Part shown: positions 1-6,801 of the stretch, one piece after another
Layout of the letters: every line of letters begins with the position of its first letter
Numbering within the stretch: the first letter of the stretch is position 1
DNA from: Phycisphaeraceae bacterium
GTDB lineage: Bacteria; Planctomycetota; Phycisphaerae; Phycisphaerales; Phycisphaeraceae
Length of the DNA: 14,273 nucleotides
Direction of reading: 5' to 3'
Assembly: GCA_020850375.1 (NCBI GenBank)
Contig: JADZET010000088.1
Location: 1 to 14,273, forward strand
Made by a program: the position numbers and the translations under genes
The notes under the pieces: model-generated
The model's database searches: none
Told to the model about the DNA's origin: nothing
Seen by the model: only the letters and a program-made list of their open reading frames with translations

Positions 1-73
1 GAGCGTTGGGGTCGGGGCAACCTCCCAGGCCAGCCAAGCCCCTGGCAACAGCCCGCTCCGGGGGCCGGGGTAG

Positions 74-1693
74 CTAACGCGCATACTCGACCGGCCGCAT
101 CTCACGCAGGACCGTCACCCGGATCTCGCCGGGGAAGGTCATCTCCTCGCTGACCCGCCGGGCGATGTCCCGGGCCAGGTAGTTGCAGTCCAGATCATTG
201 ACCGTCTCGGGGTCGACGATCACCCGCACCTCGCGCCCGGCCTGGATGGCGTAGGCCTCCCGCACGCCCTTCATGCTCGTGGCAATGCCCTCGAGCTGTT
301 CGAGTCGCTTGATGTACCGCTCGAGCGTCTCGCGTCGCGCCCCGGGCCGGGCCCCGCTGATCGTGTCCGCCGCCATCACGATCGGCGTGTACGGCGAAGT
401 CGCCGGGATGTCGTTGTGGTGACCGCCCACGGCGTTGAGCACTTCCTCCGGCTCGCCGTGCTTCTTGCAGAATTCCATGCCGATCGCCGGGTGCCCGCCC
501 TCGACCTCGTGGTCCATGGCCTTGCCGATGTCGTGCAGGAACCCGCACCGCCTGGCCATGTCCCCGTCGAGCCGCAGCTCCTCGGCAATCACCTGACAGA
601 GGTACGCCACCTCCAGCGAGTGCTTGAGGATGTTCTGCCCGTAGCTCGTGCGGTACTGCAGCCGGCCCATCATCTCCTGCACCTTCGGGTGCAGCCCGCG
701 GATGTTGGCCTCGATCGATGATTCCTTGCCCGCCCGGATGATCCGCCGCTCGATCTCCTTCTGCATCTGCTCGACCACTTCCTCGATGCGGGCCGGGTGG
801 ATCCGGCCGTCCTCGAGCAGCTTCCGCAGCGACTCAGCCGCCACCACCCGGCGGATCGGGTCGAAGCACGAGATCACCACCACGCCAGGCGTGTCGTCGA
901 CGATCACGTCGACCCCCGTGGCCTTCTCAAACGCCCGGATGTTCCGGCCCTCGCGGCCGATCACGCGCCCCTTCATGTCGTCGCTGGGGATGTCGATCGT
1001 GGTGACCGTGTTGTCGGCCGTGTGCTCCCCGGCGTAGCGCTGGATGGCCTGGAGCGTGATCCGCAGGGCGTTGTCCTTCGCCTCATCCTCGGCCCGGGCC
1101 ATCTGCCGCTGGATGACCTGCCCCGCCTCGTGCTGGATCTCCTGCTCCACCAGCCGCAGGGCCTCCTTCTTGGCCTCCTCGGGGTTGAGATTGCTGATCC
1201 GCAGCAGCACCTGCTTTTGCTCCTGGGTGGACTTCTCGAGCAGCTCCTTCTGCTGGGTGATCAGCCCCTCGAGCTCGCCCTCGCGGGCGTCGAGCTTGGC
1301 CTCGCGCTGCTTGATCTTGTTGTCGAGCTCGTCGAGCTGCTTCTCCTTGGTCGTCAGGACGTCGAGCTTGCGGTCGAGGTTGTCCTCTCGCTTGGTGACC
1401 CGCTGCTCCGCCTCCTTGAGCTGGTTGCGGGCGGTCTCGGTGACCCGCTCAAACTCCTCGCGCCGCTTGGCGATCTCGTTGCGGGCGTCGAGCTCGAGCT
1501 GTTTCTGGTAGGTGACGGCCTCGTTCTTGGCGTCACGGACGATCTGCTCCGCCTCGCGGCGGGCGTTGCCGAGGGTCTGCTGGCCCATCACGCGCATCAG
1601 CACGAACGTCAGCCCCGCCCCCGCCACCAGGGCCGCGAGGATCAACCCCCATGCCGCGCCGTCGGACATCGCCAGGAAAAGATAGGTCTGCAC
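74..1693 (-). CDS. rny: Ribonuclease Y (membrane-anchored endoribonuclease)
   Basis: RNase Y is a membrane-bound endoribonuclease that starts mRNA decay. This 539-residue protein is close to the usual family length and has the full domain order: one N-terminal membrane segment (about residues 13-33), a long charged coiled coil (about 40-200), a KH RNA-binding domain with the GREG loop at 246-249, and an HD metal-phosphohydrolase domain. In the HD domain I see H358 in KHSLEVA, the H387-D388 pair in FLHDIGK, and D443 in the AAD stretch. The GTG start at 1693 is chosen because GAAAGGG lies about 7 bases upstream; the next start, ATG at 1669, has no visible ribosome site. It ends in TAG. Nothing convincing as a terminator is visible in the 73 bases beyond the stop. 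The gene stands alone behind a gene-free stretch of 659 bases. Identification is very secure. Confidence 0.97.
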   Translation of the reverse strand: MQTYLFLAMSDGAAWGLILAALVAGAGLTFVLMRVMGQQTLGNARREAEQIVRDAKNEAVTYQKQLELDARNEIAKRREEFERVTETARNQLKEAEQRVTKREDNLDRKLDVLTTKEKQLDELDNKIKQREAKLDAREGELEGLITQQKELLEKSTQEQKQVLLRISNLNPEEAKKEALRLVEQEIQHEAGQVIQRQMARAEDEAKDNALRITLQAIQRYAGEHTADNTVTTIDIPSDDMKGRVIGREGRNIRAFEKATGVDVIVDDTPGVVVISCFDPIRRVVAAESLRKLLEDGRIHPARIEEVVEQMQKEIERRIIRAGKESSIEANIRGLHPKVQEMMGRLQYRTSYGQNILKHSLEVAYLCQVIAEELRLDGDMARRCGFLHDIGKAMDHEVEGGHPAIGMEFCKKHGEPEEVLNAVGGHHNDIPATSPYTPIVMAADTISGARPGARRETLERYIKRLEQLEGIATSMKGVREAYAIQAGREVRVIVDPETVNDLDCNYLARDIARRVSEEMTFPGEIRVTVLREMRPVEYAR

Positions 1694-2352
1694 GCTTATG
1701 CCCTTTCACGCCGACGGGCCCTTGGTCAAAAGGACCGCGCCGCACGCCTTAAGTGGCACATGCCTGGCCGCCGCAGAGTATCCCGGACCCTGGGGCATTC
1801 ACCGTCTTGTTCGCGGACCGAAACAGCGCCGTGCAAAACGAATCACGCCCGCCTGGCCGTCATGACCCCGTGGGGGAACCTTGGTCCGAGCCGGCTCGTC
1901 CGTCGCCGCAGGCGCAACCTCCCGCCGATGCAGGCAGGCTCGCACCGATCGACTCCGACCGCACCCGGCCGTCCATCCCCGACGCTAAGTCAAGATTTAC
2001 CCAGGCGTAATGGTTCATGCCATCCATCGAGGCGTCATCCGATTTCAATCTATTCCGACCCCCTGCTGCTCAGGGACCCGGTCGGCCGGCCTTGGCTCCC
2101 GTGAGCCTCAGCCGCGCTGTTCGGTCACGGACAAGGCTCGTTGGCCAGTCACGTGCCGGTGATAAACCCACGGTTTTGGGCCCAAATCACGATCAGAACA
2201 GACACCAGGCCCATGCACCCGTCAGGCGTAAAAGTACCTGAACACGATCTTAATCCGGTTTTGACCCCTCCGTCAAGAAGCATATAGAGCTTAATGGGAT
2301 GTTTTCCACTTTTCCCATCTTCCCGAGGTCCGTTTCATCGCCCTTTGCCGTC
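1694..2352. other. Gene-free stretch upstream of RNase Y
   Basis: These 659 bases between the RNase Y start and the stop of the zinc-ribbon membrane protein hold no convincing gene. The short open frames on either strand have no good ribosome site or recognisable protein. The DNA is less GC-rich than its neighbours, especially from about 2000 onward. It contains a minus-strand promoter candidate at 2247-2276, a perfect 12-base palindrome TTTGGGCCCAAA at 2175-2186, and a weak inverted repeat (ATGGGA at 2294-2299, TCCCAT at 2313-2318, loop of 13) just past the end of the zinc-ribbon gene. It may be a long leader of the RNase Y mRNA, or it may hold a small RNA; the sequence does not decide this. 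Confidence 0.6.
2247..2276 (-). promoter_or_regulatory. Candidate sigma-70-type promoter toward RNase Y
   Basis: On the minus strand TTGACG (2276-2271) is followed after 18 bases by TAAGAT (2252-2247), a fair match to the -35/-10 consensus. Transcription would run toward the RNase Y gene and give a leader of more than 500 bases. The -35 lies in a small inverted repeat, TTGAC-6-GTCAA at 2261-2276. Promoter consensus in planctomycetes is poorly defined, so this is a candidate only. Confidence 0.35.
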
Positions 2353-3141
2353 TCAGCCCCCGGCTCCGCCGGGGGGTACTTCCGGAGGTCTTCCCCGGGG
2401 CGCTTCCGGGCCCGCATTCCCAAACCGCACCTGCCGGATCCCGATCCACACCAGCGTCTCAAACCAGATCACGCTCCCGCAGGTCAGCAGCAGCAGCAAG
2501 AGCCAAATCTGTGGCAGGGGCCAGTCCCGAACATCTGGATGCCCGCTCCTGACCCATCCGAAGTAAGCCGTTATCAGAAACACGGGCGTCCACAACCATC
2601 CCACCCCGGCGTAGGAACAGATCTGCCTCGCTCTAGCATGGCTGATCGCCCATCCCCGCTTTCCCGAGAAGTAGCAGACCCCCATCGCCTCGATTGTGGT
2701 GGCGATCATCAATCCACCCATCAGTAATGCTTCCAGCAGCAGAAGCGAACCAACAAGGGACACGAATGCCACTAACACCGCCTCCACGCTTCGATCATGC
2801 TGGCTTACCCAACCACCGGAAACAATCAGCCCAAGTGCAGGCACCACCCCCACCAAACCCACATGACTGAACAAGAATCGCCAGTCCTTCTCTTGATCCG
2901 CCTGAAGCAATAAGTGACGAAACGCCCACGACGGCCGAGTCAACACCAGCCAAGTCGTCTTCAGCCAACTTTTAAAGTTCATCTCACGTTGCCAAGGCAG
3001 CCCCACCCGCTTCGCCGGGCTCGACTCCGCAATGGCTAGCCCGCATTCCGGGCAATCCCCCGCCGCATCTAAACCCCGCAGCGCATACCCGCACCCCTCG
3101 CACCGCGAATCCTCGGCAGGAAACGAGACGTCCAATCCCAC
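2353..3141 (-). CDS. Zinc-ribbon polytopic membrane protein, function unknown
   Basis: This 262-residue protein has an N-terminal four-cysteine zinc ribbon (C14, C17, C30, C33) with the CGYALRGL...CPECG pattern common in planctomycete hypothetical proteins. About four hydrophobic membrane segments follow, near residues 92-110, 121-146, 178-196 and 209-230. I do not recognise a named family or function. The frame stays open to a GTG at 3201 that overlaps the upstream stop. I prefer the GTG at 3141 because GGAGG lies 7 bases before it, and because the extra 20 residues would be translated from a 7-base tandem repeat. It follows the SPOR lipoprotein gene by 56 bases and is probably cotranscribed with it. 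Codon use is less GC-biased than in neighbouring genes. The last ~20 residues are a Pro/Gly/Arg-rich tail encoded by the repeat-like DNA at 2357-2410. Confidence 0.8.
   Translation of the reverse strand: MGLDVSFPAEDSRCEGCGYALRGLDAAGDCPECGLAIAESSPAKRVGLPWQREMNFKSWLKTTWLVLTRPSWAFRHLLLQADQEKDWRFLFSHVGLVGVVPALGLIVSGGWVSQHDRSVEAVLVAFVSLVGSLLLLEALLMGGLMIATTIEAMGVCYFSGKRGWAISHARARQICSYAGVGWLWTPVFLITAYFGWVRSGHPDVRDWPLPQIWLLLLLLTCGSVIWFETLVWIGIRQVRFGNAGPEAPRGRPPEVPPGGAGG
2357..2410. repeat. CTTCCGG-type repeat cluster with GC hairpin, in a gene's 3' end
   Basis: A perfect 8-base inverted repeat (CCCCCGGC at 2357-2364, GCCGGGGG at 2368-2375, loop TCC) is followed on the plus strand by three degenerate copies of a CTTCCGGGG-like unit, starting at 2379, 2390 and 2403. 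All of it lies inside the Pro/Gly-rich C-terminal codons of the zinc-ribbon membrane protein. There is no T run after the hairpin in either direction, so it is not a typical intrinsic terminator. The same unit recurs elsewhere in the window. Confidence 0.6.
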
Positions 3142-3160
3142 CACGCCGCCTCCGTCCCCT

Positions 3161-3187
3161 ACCCCGTACCCTGTACCCCGTACCCCT
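3161..3187. repeat. 7-base tandem repeat (ACCCCGT), nearly four copies
   Basis: The plus strand reads ACCCCGT, ACCCTGT, ACCCCGT and a partial ACCCCT, followed by a pyrimidine-rich stretch. It fills the short gap between the lipoprotein stop (3198) and the ribosome site of the zinc-ribbon gene (3149-3153). Its position supports the downstream start chosen for that gene. Confidence 0.75.
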
Positions 3188-3197
3188 CTCTCCCCCC

Positions 3198-3995
3198 TCA
3201 CCTGCTCAACAGCGGCACCACCATCGCCCCAAAATCCCCGAACTTATCCTTCGACGCCAGTGCGCTCGGGTAGCTCGAAAACTGCCCGACCTGCACCAGG
3301 TACCCCGACCGCCCCTGGGCGTCGACGGCCGGCACGATCCGCGGCTGGCCCATTCTGAGCTTCTTCGTCAGGTACCCCACCTGCTCCGCCGCCCGCTGGG
3401 CGTTGTCGCGCACGGTGAAGAACCCCGTCTGGAGCGTGAACCCCGTGACCGCCATCATCTCCGTGGCCTGCCGCTTGAAGTTCTCGTCATTGCTCGCCGC
3501 CCGGGCCAGCACCAGGTTCGACCGCGCCTGGCTCCACCGTCCCTGCTTCTGGAACTCGATCGCCGAGTAGTAATAGGCGTTGGCCTGATCCTGGCCGCTC
3601 AGCCGCTTGGCCGCCTGCTCGTAGGCGATCCCCGAGTCGGCGAACCGTCCCATCGACGCGTAGGTCATCCCCAGCGACGCGTAGGCGTCGCCCGCCAGCT
3701 TCTTCTGCGGGCTGGCCGTGGCCACGCCCAGGTACCGCGCCGCCATCGGGTAGGTCCCCAGCCGGTAGGCGCTCAGCCCCGCCAGGTAGGCCGCCTCGTG
3801 GTTGGCCTTGCCCGACCCGGCCACCATCCGGGCCATCTGGTAGGACGATCGATAATCACCGCGGTCGTAGGCCGCGTAGGCGTCGCTCAGCGACACCTGG
3901 CTCTGCTTGCCCTGGCACCCCGCCAGAAGGCTCAGCCCCGCCAGCAACACCACCCACGTCGCCGCCCTCATCCGCGTCGTTGCGTTTTTCATCAT
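3198..3995 (-). CDS. TPR-repeat lipoprotein with C-terminal SPOR domain
   Basis: This is a probable envelope lipoprotein of 265 residues. A short basic N-terminus and hydrophobic stretch end in the lipobox LLAGC, with the lipidated cysteine at residue 27. Residues about 37-168 look like TPR helices (DAYAAYDRGDY, AYLAGLSAYRLGTY, YASLGMTYASMGRFADSGIAYEQA). Residues about 186-261 resemble a SPOR domain: two similar halves with FTLQTGFFTV and YLVQVGQFSSYPSA. SPOR domains in other bacteria bind peptidoglycan stripped of its peptides at division sites; whether this one does is inference. The ATG at 3995 is preferred because AAGGA lies about 9 bases upstream and it gives a clean signal peptide. An in-frame ATG at 4016 would add 7 residues but lacks a well-spaced ribosome site. 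First gene of a two-gene unit with the zinc-ribbon membrane protein. Confidence 0.85.
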   Translation of the reverse strand: MMKNATTRMRAATWVVLLAGLSLLAGCQGKQSQVSLSDAYAAYDRGDYRSSYQMARMVAGSGKANHEAAYLAGLSAYRLGTYPMAARYLGVATASPQKKLAGDAYASLGMTYASMGRFADSGIAYEQAAKRLSGQDQANAYYYSAIEFQKQGRWSQARSNLVLARAASNDENFKRQATEMMAVTGFTLQTGFFTVRDNAQRAAEQVGYLTKKLRMGQPRIVPAVDAQGRSGYLVQVGQFSSYPSALASKDKFGDFGAMVVPLLSR

Positions 3996-4016
3996 GACTT
4001 GCCGTCCTTCCGTCAT

Positions 4017-4207
4017 CCCCCATTCGAAATGATCCTCGACACGCGGCCGCGAACCTATGCTAAATTGAACGAATCGCCGCGTCTACGGTGCCATCAGCCG
4101 CCGCGAAACACAACCCCCCCGAAAGCCGCGCCTGCGTTCTCGACGGCCTTCGAGGGTGAACTCAAATCCCCCGGCCCTTTCTTCTCACCCCCGGGATCAT
4201 ACCGCCT
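4017..4207. promoter_or_regulatory. Divergent intergenic region, promoters not certain
   Basis: This gap separates the minus-strand lipoprotein from the plus-strand ligase, so it should hold promoters for both. The best plus-strand candidate is an extended -10, TGC-TAAATT at 4058-4066, with a weak TCGACA at 4036-4041 and an over-long 19-base spacer. The 10-base palindrome CGCGGCCGCG lies inside that spacer at 4042-4051. No good minus-strand candidate was found. Confidence 0.3.
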
Positions 4208-5704
4208 ATGAGCCTGCTCTGGCCCATCCTCAAGAACGCCCTGACGCATCCCTCCCGCGTCGCCGTCATCGACGACCAGCGCACGCTCACCTACGGCAAG
4301 CTCGTCGCCGCCGCCATGTTCCTCGCCGAACAGATCGACCAGACCACCGACCGCCCCCACGTCGGCATCCTCCTGCCGACCAGCAGCGCCTTCCCCCTCG
4401 CCCTGCTCGCCGCCTGGCTCGCACGACGCACCGCCGTCCCCTTCAACTACCTCCTGGCCAAGGAAGAGATCAACTACGTCATCCGCGACAGCGAGGTCGA
4501 CACGATCATCACCGTCGGCCCCATGCTCGACTTCATCCCCCCCGGCAGCATCCCCAGCGGCATCAAGCTCCTACGCCTGGAGAAGACCGACTTCACCGGC
4601 CTGCCCCCCCTCCGCTGGCCCCCGCGCCTGCCCGACGACGCCCTCGCCGCCCTGCTCTACACCTCCGGCACCTCGGGCCGGCCCAAGGGCGTCATGCTCA
4701 GCCACGCCAACTTCCAGACCAACGTCCAGGACTCGATCATCCACGCCGAGCTCACCGACAAGATGACCTTCCTCGGTGTCCTGCCGCAGTTCCACTCCTT
4801 CGGCCTGACCGGCCTGACCCTCATCCCCCTGGCCCTCGGCGCCAAGGTCGTCTACACCGCACGCTTCATTCCGAAGAAAATTGTCGATCTCATCCACCAG
4901 CACCGCCCCGACGTCTTTATGGCGGTGCCCTCGATGTACGCCGCCCTGCTCTCGGTCAAGGAGCTCTCCCCCGCCGACGTCGCCGTCATCCGCTACCCCA
5001 TCTCCGGCGGCGAACCCCTGCCCCGCGCCGTCTACGACGCCTTCCTCAGCCAACTCAGCCTCAAGATCCTCGAGGGCTTCGGCCTGACCGAGACCAGCCC
5101 CGTCACCCACTGGTCCCGGCCCGACCGCCACCGCCTCGGCGCCGTCGGACCCGCCCTGCCGCGCGTCCACCACTTCATCGTCGACGACGACCTCCACGCC
5201 CTGCCGACCGGGCAGGACGGCGAGGTCCTCCTGGCCGGCCCGAACATCATGCAGGGCTACTTCAAGCTCCCCCAGGAGACAGCCGCCGCCCTGGTCGACA
5301 TCGACTGCCCCCTTCCGGGGGGCTCACGCTACGTCGGCCGGGCCCTGCGCACCGGCGACATCGGCCGAATCGACGCGGATGGCTTCCTCTACATCACCGG
5401 ACGTAAGAAGGAAATGCTCATCATCGCCGGCGAGAACGTCTTCCCCCGCGAGATCGAGGAGGTCCTCAACCAACACCCCTCCGTCCGCGACTCGGCCGTC
5501 ATCGGCAAGAACGACGGCCTGCGCGGCGAGATCCCCATCGCCTTCGTCGAGCTGCACGAGGGCCAGACCTTCGACGAGACCGCCCTGCGCGCTCACTGCC
5601 GCGACCGACTGGCCGGCTATAAGGTCCCCCGTGAGATCCGTCACATCGACGCCCTGCCGAGGAATCCCACGGGTAAGATCCTGCGCAGGAACTTGAAGGC
5701 CTGA
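4208..5704 (+). CDS. AMP-forming acyl-CoA synthetase / AMP-dependent ligase
   Basis: A 498-residue member of the acyl-adenylate-forming superfamily, which activates a carboxylic acid with ATP and usually passes it to CoA. The core motifs are present: the phosphate-binding loop YTSGTSGRPKG (151-161), GGEPLP (267-272), the A5 motif GFGLTETSP (290-298), the adenylate-binding aspartate in RTGDIG (D384), the hinge region near R399 and the C-terminal lysine in NPTGK (K490). The length and the 'AGENVFPREIE' C-terminal domain fit medium/long-chain fatty acyl-CoA synthetases, but the substrate cannot be read from sequence and an acyl-ACP or other CoA-ligase role is possible. No clear ribosome site precedes the ATG. 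A segment of about 11-14 residues before RTGDIG (near 365-378) looks inserted and carries one CTTCCGGGG unit at 5312-5320. The radical SAM gene follows after 16 bases. Confidence 0.9.
   Translation: MSLLWPILKNALTHPSRVAVIDDQRTLTYGKLVAAAMFLAEQIDQTTDRPHVGILLPTSSAFPLALLAAWLARRTAVPFNYLLAKEEINYVIRDSEVDTIITVGPMLDFIPPGSIPSGIKLLRLEKTDFTGLPPLRWPPRLPDDALAALLYTSGTSGRPKGVMLSHANFQTNVQDSIIHAELTDKMTFLGVLPQFHSFGLTGLTLIPLALGAKVVYTARFIPKKIVDLIHQHRPDVFMAVPSMYAALLSVKELSPADVAVIRYPISGGEPLPRAVYDAFLSQLSLKILEGFGLTETSPVTHWSRPDRHRLGAVGPALPRVHHFIVDDDLHALPTGQDGEVLLAGPNIMQGYFKLPQETAAALVDIDCPLPGGSRYVGRALRTGDIGRIDADGFLYITGRKKEMLIIAGENVFPREIEEVLNQHPSVRDSAVIGKNDGLRGEIPIAFVELHEGQTFDETALRAHCRDRLAGYKVPREIRHIDALPRNPTGKILRRNLKA
5312..5320 (+). 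repeat. Single CTTCCGGGG unit inside the ligase gene
   Basis: An exact copy of the 9-base unit is read as Leu-Pro-Gly in the apparent insertion ahead of the RTGDIG motif. As a single 9-mer it could be chance; it is listed because of the arrays elsewhere. Confidence 0.4.
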
Positions 5705-5720
5705 TCCCCAGCCGTAAGCC

Positions 5721-6620
5721 ATGCCCACGCCCTCGCCCGATCCTCTGCGTAACGCCTTCGCCGCCCACCCCCGCCAGTGGGCCGACTTCCGCTACGTCTA
5801 CCCCGTCATCAGCCGCCGGGCCGAGGGCCTGTCCGTCGGCGTCAACCTCAACCCCGACAAGAGCTGCAACTTCGACTGCATCTACTGCTGCGTCGACCGC
5901 ACGACGCCGCCTGACAAGTCGCCGGAGAAGTCCGCTCAGCTCGACCTGACCGTCCTGCGTCAGGAGCTCGACGCCATGCTCGCGATGGTCACCTCCGGCA
6001 GCCTCTGGAGCGAGGACCCCTTCCGCGGCGTCACCAGCGAGTACCACCGGCTCAACGACATCGCCTTCTCCGGCGACGGCGAGCCGACCGCCTGCCCGGT
6101 CTTCGCCCAGGCCGTGGCGCTGGCCAAGAAGATCCGTGCCACCCGCAAGCTCGACGCGGCCAAGCTCATCGTCATCACCAACGCCACGCTCTTCGACCGC
6201 CCCGCCGTGCGGAAGGGCCTCGACCTCTTCGACCCCCACCACGACGAGATCTGGGCCAAGCTCGACGCCGGCACCCAGGACTACTACCAACTCGTCGACC
6301 GCACCACGATCCCACTGGCCAAGGTTCTGGCCAACATCACCACGCTCGCCCGCCAGCGCCCGCTGGTCATCCAGTCCCTCTGGATGAACGTGCACGGCGT
6401 TCCACCCACTCCGCAAGAATTCGACGCCTACCTCGACCGCCTGGCCGAGATCCGCGCCGCCGGGGGCGCGCTCAAGCTCGTGCAGCTCTACACCGTCGCC
6501 CGCCGGGTGGCCGAGCCCTACGTCTCACCCCTGACCAACGACCAGCTCGACGCCCTGGGCGAACGATTCCGCGGGCGACTGCCCGATTTACCTGTCAAGG
6601 TCTACCACGGCGTGCAATAG
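5721..6620 (+). CDS. Radical SAM enzyme (COG0731-like), substrate unknown
   Basis: A 299-residue radical SAM protein. The cluster-binding motif is C49-x3-C53-x2-C56 (KSCNFDCIYC), which binds a 4Fe-4S cluster that cleaves S-adenosylmethionine. The second conserved patch, SGDGEPT at 117-123, corresponds to the GGE-type SAM-binding motif, and WAKLDAGT (178-185) is typical of the COG0731 group of Fe-S oxidoreductases related to tRNA wyosine enzymes. I would not assign a specific reaction: the archaeal/eukaryotic TYW1 role need not apply in bacteria. An additional cysteine directly after the motif (C57) is notable. The start ATG is 16 bases after the ligase stop with no strong ribosome site, suggesting cotranscription. 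A perfect inverted repeat lies just past its stop, at 6633-6650. Confidence 0.88.
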   Translation: MPTPSPDPLRNAFAAHPRQWADFRYVYPVISRRAEGLSVGVNLNPDKSCNFDCIYCCVDRTTPPDKSPEKSAQLDLTVLRQELDAMLAMVTSGSLWSEDPFRGVTSEYHRLNDIAFSGDGEPTACPVFAQAVALAKKIRATRKLDAAKLIVITNATLFDRPAVRKGLDLFDPHHDEIWAKLDAGTQDYYQLVDRTTIPLAKVLANITTLARQRPLVIQSLWMNVHGVPPTPQEFDAYLDRLAEIRAAGGALKLVQLYTVARRVAEPYVSPLTNDQLDALGERFRGRLPDLPVKVYHGVQ

Positions 6621-6632
6621 CCCCCACCGCCG

Positions 6633-6650
6633 CGTCACGATTTCGTGACG
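6633..6650. promoter_or_regulatory. Perfect 18-base inverted repeat after the radical SAM gene
   Basis: Arms CGTCACGA (6633-6640) and TCGTGACG (6643-6650) are separated by TT. It lies 12 bases past the radical SAM stop and about 20 bases upstream of the phosphofructokinase promoter candidate. It could be an operator for a dimeric regulator or an RNA hairpin (7-pair stem, ATTT loop) marking the transcript end. The T run at 6669-6673 is too far away for a standard intrinsic terminator. Confidence 0.5.
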
Positions 6651-6671
6651 ATCACCCATTCTCCCGCCTTT

Positions 6672-6699
6672 TTGCCTCCCGCCCGGGAATCCCTAGAAT
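6672..6699 (+). promoter_or_regulatory. Candidate promoter of the phosphofructokinase gene
   Basis: TTGCCT (6672-6677), a 16-base spacer and TAGAAT (6694-6699) resemble a sigma-70 promoter. It would give a leader of about 95 bases before the ATG at 6802. It sits just downstream of the inverted repeat at 6633-6650. Confidence 0.4.
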
Positions 6700-6801
6700 A
6701 CTCCCCCGTGTTTTGAACCGTCCGCCGCGCGGGCGGGCGGAACCTCCTGATACCATCCCGACACTTGCTCCAACCAAACCCCCGGTGAAAGGGTCCGTTT
6801 C

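Noticed and set aside
1..73. Terminator for RNase Y
   Set aside because: The stretch has short GAGCG/CGCTC arms and a direct repeat GGCAAC, but no stable compact hairpin followed by T on the minus strand.
1860..2048. Minus-strand small open frame of 62 codons in the gene-free stretch
   Set aside because: It uses a TTG start, has no ribosome site and no recognisable sequence. The in-frame internal ATGs are no better supported.
797..2104. Plus-strand open frame of 435 codons opposite RNase Y
   Set aside because: It is Leu/Val-rich low-complexity antisense of the RNase Y coiled coil and KH/HD domains, with no recognisable domain, while the minus-strand frame has all family motifs.
2261..2288. 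Plus-strand promoter-like TTGACC-16-TATAGA
   Set aside because: It would drive transcription antisense into the zinc-ribbon membrane gene with no plus-strand gene downstream, and it overlaps the more useful minus-strand candidate. An antisense RNA cannot be excluded but nothing else supports it.
3142..3201. GTG at 3201 overlapping the lipoprotein stop as the start of the zinc-ribbon gene
   Set aside because: The extra 20 residues come from the tandem repeat and are Gly/Arg/Val low complexity, while the GTG at 3141 has a GGAGG site at 7 bases.
4156..5406. Plus-strand frame of 416 codons overlapping the ligase in another phase
   Set aside because: Arg/Pro/His-rich out-of-frame translation, typical of a shifted frame in GC-rich DNA; the ligase frame carries every core motif.
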